DNA of 64,000 bases. Origin: Rhodanobacteraceae bacterium. GTDB taxonomy: Bacteria; Pseudomonadota; Gammaproteobacteria; Xanthomonadales; Rhodanobacteraceae. Shown one piece after another: positions 60,218-64,000 of this stretch (positions are counted from its first letter, which is position 1; every line of letters starts with the position of its first letter). The notes beneath the pieces were generated by a model. It was not told where the DNA came from and did no database searches. It saw nothing but the letters and a program-made list of their open reading frames with translations. A program made the translations under genes and the position numbers. The DNA lies in the NCBI GenBank assembly GCA_030167125.1, contig CP126531.1, positions 1,674,001 through 1,738,000 of the forward strand, in the 5' to 3' direction.

Positions 60218-60266
60218 CCACAACCGCCCCTGAAACAGCCCGAAAAATCCTTGCGGAGACGCGAAC

Positions 60267-60713
60267 TTACGACCTGTTTTCGCGCTCCTTTCCAGCCTCG
60301 TCCGCAGCCCGCCCGCGCGACCCCGAAAACACCCATTGGCGCGCACCCAGGAAGTTGGCCGCCGAGCCCGGAACCGAACCGATCGCGACGCCGACCGACG
60401 GCCACGCATGCACGAATTCCGAGTAGTGCACGGCCAGCGCGTAGGCCGCGTAATTGATCGCGAAACCCGCCGACATCGCGACGATGTAACGCGACCATTC
60501 GCCGAACAAGCCGTAATCGCCGCGCCGATGGAACGTGAAGTGACGATTGAACAGCCACGTCGCGGTCGCCGCGCACAGGAAAGAGAACAGCCGCCCGATG
60601 TACGGATCGACATCGACTTTGCTGACCAGCAGCTGCACGACGCCGGCGTCGACGAGAAAACCGATGAAGCCGCCGACACCGAACCAGGCGAGCTGCTTCG
60701 GCAGATGCCACAT
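60267..60713 (-). CDS. GtrA-family membrane protein
   Basis: 148 residues from MWHLPKQLAWFGVGGFIGFL; the upstream frame extension has no family sequence. Four membrane helices with the family motifs GFLVDAGVVQLLV, FLCAATATWLFNRHFTFHRR and GSAANFLGARQWVFSG. GtrA proteins are thought to flip polyprenyl-linked sugars in glycan or teichoic-acid modification. The ATG starts 1 bp beyond the mtnA stop, so the two are coupled. Confidence 0.92.
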   Translation of the reverse strand: MWHLPKQLAWFGVGGFIGFLVDAGVVQLLVSKVDVDPYIGRLFSFLCAATATWLFNRHFTFHRRGDYGLFGEWSRYIVAMSAGFAINYAAYALAVHYSEFVHAWPSVGVAIGSVPGSAANFLGARQWVFSGSRGRAADEAGKERENRS

Positions 60714-60714
60714 A

Positions 60715-61776
60715 TCAGCGCACGCCCGAATTCCCGAACACGGCACGCAGCGCGGCCGCATCGGGCTGCGTGATCACGCCGCGTTCGGTCACCAGCGCGT
60801 CGATGAGATCGTGCGGCGTCACGTCGAACACCGGGTTCCACGCCTGCGCGTTTTCGGTCACGGTGCGTTGGCCCGCGTAGCCCAGCAGCTCGTCCGGATG
60901 GCGCAGCTCGATTTCGATCGCATCGCCATCCGGCGTTTCCATGTCGACGGTGGTCGAAGGTGCAACCACCATGAACTTGACGCCGTGGTGTCTGGCCGCG
61001 ATCGCGAGCTGGTAGGTGCCGATCTTGTTGGCGGTATCGCCGTTCGCGGCAATGCGGTCGGCGCCGACGACGACCCATTGCACGTCGCCGGATTTCATCA
61101 GGTGCGAAGCCGCGGAATCGGCGATCAGCGTGGCCGGGATGCCATCCTGCTGCAACTCCCACATCGTCAGCCGTGCGCCCTGCAGCCACGGCCGCGTCTC
61201 GCCCGCGTACACGCGCGCGATGTTGCCGGACGCCACGCCCGCGCGGATCACGCCGAGCGCGGTGCCGAAACCGGCCGTCGCGAGCGAGCCGGTATTGCAA
61301 TGCGTGAGCACGCCGGAGGCAGGTCTGATCAGGGCCGCACCCAGCGCACCCATCGCGCGATTGGCGGCAAGGTCTTCGTCCTGGATCGCCTGCGCCTCAT
61401 GCGCAAGTGCGGATGCGTCAGCTCCCGCATCCACACGCGCACGCATGCGGTCGAGCGCCCGCATCAGGTTCACCGCGGTGGGACGTGCCGCGCGCAACGT
61501 CGCCAACGCGGCATCGAGATCATCGCCGCGCTGCGCCGCCAGCACCACGCCCCACGCCGCCGCGATTCCGATCGCGGGCGCGCCGCGTACTACCAGATCA
61601 CGGATGGCCTGCCCGACTTCACCGGCGTCGCGGCAGTCGATCCATGCTTCCTCGAACGGCAATTTGCGCTGATCGAGCAAATGCAGGCGATCGTCGCGCC
61701 ACTGCACCGCGCGGATGGCGTCGTGATCGGTAGCGGCGGACCGAAGATCGGCGTGTTTCATGGCTGGATCGTGCAT
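60715..61776 (-). CDS. mtnA: S-methyl-5-thioribose-1-phosphate isomerase
   Basis: Methionine salvage: converts methylthioribose-1-phosphate to methylthioribulose-1-phosphate. 353 residues from [20 protein letters not shown]; the Met six residues in is also possible. Signatures are [38 protein letters not shown] and [20 protein letters not shown]. No other mtn gene is near. It precedes gtrA in one transcript. Confidence 0.96.
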   Translation of the reverse strand: MHDPAMKHADLRSAATDHDAIRAVQWRDDRLHLLDQRKLPFEEAWIDCRDAGEVGQAIRDLVVRGAPAIGIAAAWGVVLAAQRGDDLDAALATLRAARPTAVNLMRALDRMRARVDAGADASALAHEAQAIQDEDLAANRAMGALGAALIRPASGVLTHCNTGSLATAGFGTALGVIRAGVASGNIARVYAGETRPWLQGARLTMWELQQDGIPATLIADSAASHLMKSGDVQWVVVGADRIAANGDTANKIGTYQLAIAARHHGVKFMVVAPSTTVDMETPDGDAIEIELRHPDELLGYAGQRTVTENAQAWNPVFDVTPHDLIDALVTERGVITQPDAAALRAVFGNSGVR

Positions 61777-61863
61777 CGCGGAAGCCTAGCATGGCCGTCG
61801 TGACTTACGCTGCAACACGCGCCTGGTTTAGCATCCGAAGCTTCTCCGTTTCGGGAACTCGCC

Positions 61864-62772
61864 ATGCACGCAACCGGGCTTCGCAAGTTCGTGTCCTCTC
61901 CGGTGCTTTGCGCTGGTGCCGGCCTGGGCATCGCCTTTTCCGTGCAAGCGGGAACACCGGCCAGGCATTGGGCACCGTCCGCTATTTCGTCGCCGCTGTT
62001 CGAATCGCACGGTGCGTTCGATTACGCGCACAACGACTTCTATTTCGTGCGCAGTTCGCGCGACTTCCGCGGCTGGCGCATCATGGTGAGCCACTGCGGC
62101 AAGCAGGGTTGGGAAACGCCGGTCGATGCAAGTTTTGCGGGCGACGGCGTCGAAGCCGATCCCTTCATCACTCCGGACGGCAAGCACCTGTATTTCATTT
62201 CGACGCGTTCCACCGACGGCCAGCGGCACAAGGACCTGGACATCTGGCGGGTCGATCTGCAAGCCGATGGTCAGTGGGGCGAACCGCAGCGCCTGCCCGA
62301 GCCGGTGAACTCGCGCGGCCAGGAGTGGTTTCCACGGCCGGCCGTGGACGGCTGGTTGTATTTCGGCTCGGACCGGCCTGGCGGCTTCGGCAAAACCGAC
62401 ATCTGGCGCGCGCGGCAGGATGCGAACGGGAAGTGGATCGTGGAGAACGCCGGCGCCGCGATCAACACCACGGGCGATGAATACGAACCGCTGCCCTCGC
62501 CCGACGGCCAGCGCATGATCGTGATGGCTTCCGACGGCCTCTACATGACGAGACTCGAAAACGGCCGCTGGACGCCGAAAACGAAGCTGGGCCGCGACGT
62601 GAATGTCAACGGCACCGAAATCGGCGCCGTGTTTTCGCCGAGCGGGAAATCGTTGCTGTTCTCGCGCGACACCAAGGGGCCGCTGTCCGGCGAATTCTTC
62701 CTGTGGCAACCGGATGGTCCGGAAGCGTGGCCGCCGGCCTGCGGCAAGGAGGGTGTCGAGCCTGAGGCTTGA
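61864..62772 (+). CDS. Exported PD40 (WD40-like beta-propeller) protein
   Basis: 302 residues; signal peptide in the first 30 or so (CAGAGLGIAFSVQAGTPAR). Repeated PD40 motifs give propeller blades: ADPFITPDGKHLYFISTRST, FPRPAVDGWLYFGSDRPGGF, YEPLPSPDGQRMIVMASDG and GAVFSPSGKSLLFSRDTKG. This is the TolB-like repeat family; the partner is unknown. The gene is divergent from mtnA. Confidence 0.88.
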   Translation: MHATGLRKFVSSPVLCAGAGLGIAFSVQAGTPARHWAPSAISSPLFESHGAFDYAHNDFYFVRSSRDFRGWRIMVSHCGKQGWETPVDASFAGDGVEADPFITPDGKHLYFISTRSTDGQRHKDLDIWRVDLQADGQWGEPQRLPEPVNSRGQEWFPRPAVDGWLYFGSDRPGGFGKTDIWRARQDANGKWIVENAGAAINTTGDEYEPLPSPDGQRMIVMASDGLYMTRLENGRWTPKTKLGRDVNVNGTEIGAVFSPSGKSLLFSRDTKGPLSGEFFLWQPDGPEAWPPACGKEGVEPEA

Positions 62773-62791
62773 GCGACGACGAGCTGCGCTT

Positions 62792-62989
62792 TCAAGCTTC
62801 CTGCGGCATCAGAATCCACAGAAGGATGTAGACGAGGATGCCGGGAAACGCCGCCGAGAAGATCGACAGCAGCACGTAGACGATCCGGAACAGCCTGGGT
62901 TCCAGCCCGAAGTAGTCGGCGAGGCCGCCGACCACGCCGGCGATCATGCGGTTGTGGCGGGAGCGGCGAAGGGGTGGATGGCTGCTCAT
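62792..62989 (-). CDS. PspC-domain protein
   Basis: 65 residues: cytoplasmic N-terminal part with RMIAGVVGGLADYFGLEPRL and a membrane helix IVYVLLSIFSAAFPGILVYI then LLWILMPQEA. The PspC domain in this short form is common in bacteria, often alone; in E. coli PspC belongs to the phage-shock response. No other psp genes are near. Confidence 0.93.
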   Translation of the reverse strand: MSSHPPLRRSRHNRMIAGVVGGLADYFGLEPRLFRIVYVLLSIFSAAFPGILVYILLWILMPQEA

Positions 62990-63013
62990 GCCTTCGATCC
63001 TAAATTGAAATTA

Positions 63014-63152
63014 CCGTTCGCGTTGAGCGTAGCTCGCGCAGCGAGCGAAGTCGAAACGTCGCTCGCCCTTCGACTTCCTCGCTCCTCAAAGCGCGGCCAT
63101 CCATGGCCGCTCCCCGCGTCGGCGCTTCGCGCCTACGCTCAGGGCGAACGGT
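63014..63152. repeat. Inverted pair of the CCGTTCG...TCGAAG repeat between pspC-like gene and phaC
   Basis: Left arm starts CCGTTCGCGTTGAGCGTAGC (63014), right arm ends CTACGCTCAGGGCGAACGG (near 63151). Two further sub-palindromes (GCGGCCATCCATGGCCGC) lie inside. Related copies are at 28777-28817 and 49392-49492. It ends a few bases beyond the phaC stop and could shape the 3' end of that mRNA. Confidence 0.8.
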
Positions 63153-63155
63153 CCC

Positions 63156-64000
63156 TTACTTCGTGCGCTTCGCCAGCCACTCATGGATCGCTGGCGGTAC
63201 CTCGCGTTGCGCACGGCCGGACACGTAGATGCCGATGTGGCCGCCCTTGAAGGCGAGCTGGGTGTAGTCCCTGGTGCCGATGTGGTCGCCCAGCGGACGC
63301 GATGCCGAGGGCGGCACCAGATGGTCCTGCTCGGCGAAGATGTTGAGCACCGGGATGGTGATGTTCTTCAGGCTCACGTCCTTGCCGCCGATCTGCAAAC
63401 CGCCCTTCACCAGCTTGTTGCCCTGGTAGAAATCCTTGATGAACTGGCGGAACGCCTCGCCGGCCTGGTCGGGCGAATCGAAGATCCACTTTTCCATGCG
63501 CAGGAAGTTTTCGAGTTCCACCTTGTCGTCCAGGATGTCCAGCATCGCGACGTATTTCTGCTGGTTCAGGCGCACCGGCTTCAGCGTGAGGTAGCACCAG
63601 TTCATCAGGTCCGCCGGAACGTTGCCCAGCGTGTCGACGAACAGGTCCACGTCCATGCCGCGCGTCCAGTGCGACAACATGTTGTCCTTGGTGTGGAAAT
63701 CGACCGGCGTCACCATCGTGATCAGGTTCTGCAACTTGTCCTGGTGCAACGACGTGAAGCACAGCGAGAACGCGCCGCCCTGGCAGATGCCGAGCAGGTT
63801 GATCTTCTTGACGCCCGCGTGCTTCGCGACCGCGTCGACGCAACGGCGGATGTAGCCGTTGATGTAATCGTCCAGCGTCAGCCAGCGATCGGCGCCGTCG
63901 GGATAGCCCCAGTCGATGATGTAGACGTCTTCGCCCAGCGCCAGCAGGTTCTTGACCAGCGAGCGGTCGTCCTGCAGGTCGACCATGTACGGGCGGTTGA
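63156..64000 (-). CDS. phaC: Class III-type polyhydroxyalkanoate synthase subunit PhaC, 5'-truncated by window edge
   Basis: Polymerises hydroxyacyl-CoA to storage polyester. 281 codons are in the window; the frame is open to the edge (NRPYMVDLQDDRSLVKNLLA), so perhaps 70 residues are missing. The lipase-box-like nucleophile is the Cys in LLGICQGGAFSLCF. The acid is the Asp in NIFAEQDHLVPPSASRPLGD and the base His in FKGGHIGIYVSGRAQREV. The short length points to class III (PhaC with a PhaE partner), not class I. The partner gene would lie beyond the right edge. Confidence 0.93.
   Translation of the reverse strand, partial: NRPYMVDLQDDRSLVKNLLALGEDVYIIDWGYPDGADRWLTLDDYINGYIRRCVDAVAKHAGVKKINLLGICQGGAFSLCFTSLHQDKLQNLITMVTPVDFHTKDNMLSHWTRGMDVDLFVDTLGNVPADLMNWCYLTLKPVRLNQQKYVAMLDILDDKVELENFLRMEKWIFDSPDQAGEAFRQFIKDFYQGNKLVKGGLQIGGKDVSLKNITIPVLNIFAEQDHLVPPSASRPLGDHIGTRDYTQLAFKGGHIGIYVSGRAQREVPPAIHEWLAKRTK

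Overview
High-GC chromosomal segment of a gammaproteobacterium, most likely of the Xanthomonadales/Lysobacterales (Rhodanobacteraceae or Xanthomonadaceae). This rests on protein content and gene order: a 180-kDa-type NAD-glutamate dehydrogenase, the rpsP-rimM-trmD-rplS operon next to ffh and a ccsA-like gene, a 41-residue L36, sucA-sucB-lpdA, a YtrA-type ABC operon and several families of short dispersed palindromic repeats. No lineage test could be run. Both edges cut genes: the NAD-GDH at the left (C-terminus missing) and a class III-type PHA synthase PhaC at the right (N-terminus missing). I saw no rRNA, tRNA, CRISPR array, prophage or complete insertion sequence.

Layout. 1-6.3 kb: NAD-GDH (-) and a CHASE3/GAF/GGDEF diguanylate cyclase (+) with an apparent frameshift near its end. 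6.3-11.6 kb: a two-gene RND efflux pump without its outer-membrane channel, a GFA-type zinc protein and a DUF1905/YdeI protein. 11.7-15.1 kb: rplS, trmD, rimM, rpsP and ffh (-). 15.2-17.2 kb: a secreted hydrolase, an SdpI-like protein and an ArsR-type regulator with a palindromic operator (-). 17.3-23.3 kb: a CcsA-like protein, a secreted serine protease with a large unassigned C-terminal half, an exported hypothetical protein and transketolase. 23.4-28.8 kb: rpmJ, a small exported protein, agmatine deiminase and N-carbamoylputrescine amidase (putrescine synthesis), a TraB-family protein, a GNAT enzyme and the PLP-homeostasis protein. 28.9-34 kb: DUF488, a TonB-like protein, a PadR regulator with a HAAS membrane protein, two c-type cytochromes, PhhB and an FKBP isomerase. 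34.2-38.3 kb: a self-regulated YtrA/ABC operon starting with a small exported protein and ending with two paralogous lipoproteins. 38.3-46.4 kb: DUF4386, fumC, purB, a PQQ dehydrogenase, a cupin-fold hydroxylase and a GNAT fusion. 46.5-52.4 kb: the 2-oxoglutarate dehydrogenase complex. 52.5-57.4 kb: a GIY-YIG gene bracketed by identical repeats, an AcuI-like reductase, a response regulator, a CbpA-like DnaJ protein, Hsp20, peroxiredoxin and an AT-rich orphan membrane protein. 57.5-64 kb: gyrA, gtrA, mtnA, a PD40 protein, PspC and phaC.

Most of the window is housekeeping or central metabolism. The items most worth following are the YtrA operon with its overlapping promoter/operator and uncharacterised exported products, the GIY-YIG gene whose stop codon lies inside a repeat, a G/C-rich inverted repeat that has become the two linkers around the E3-binding domain of SucB, the SdpR/SdpI/hydrolase cassette, and the AT-rich orphan next to gyrA. 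Nothing in the window can be called a new system with confidence from sequence alone.
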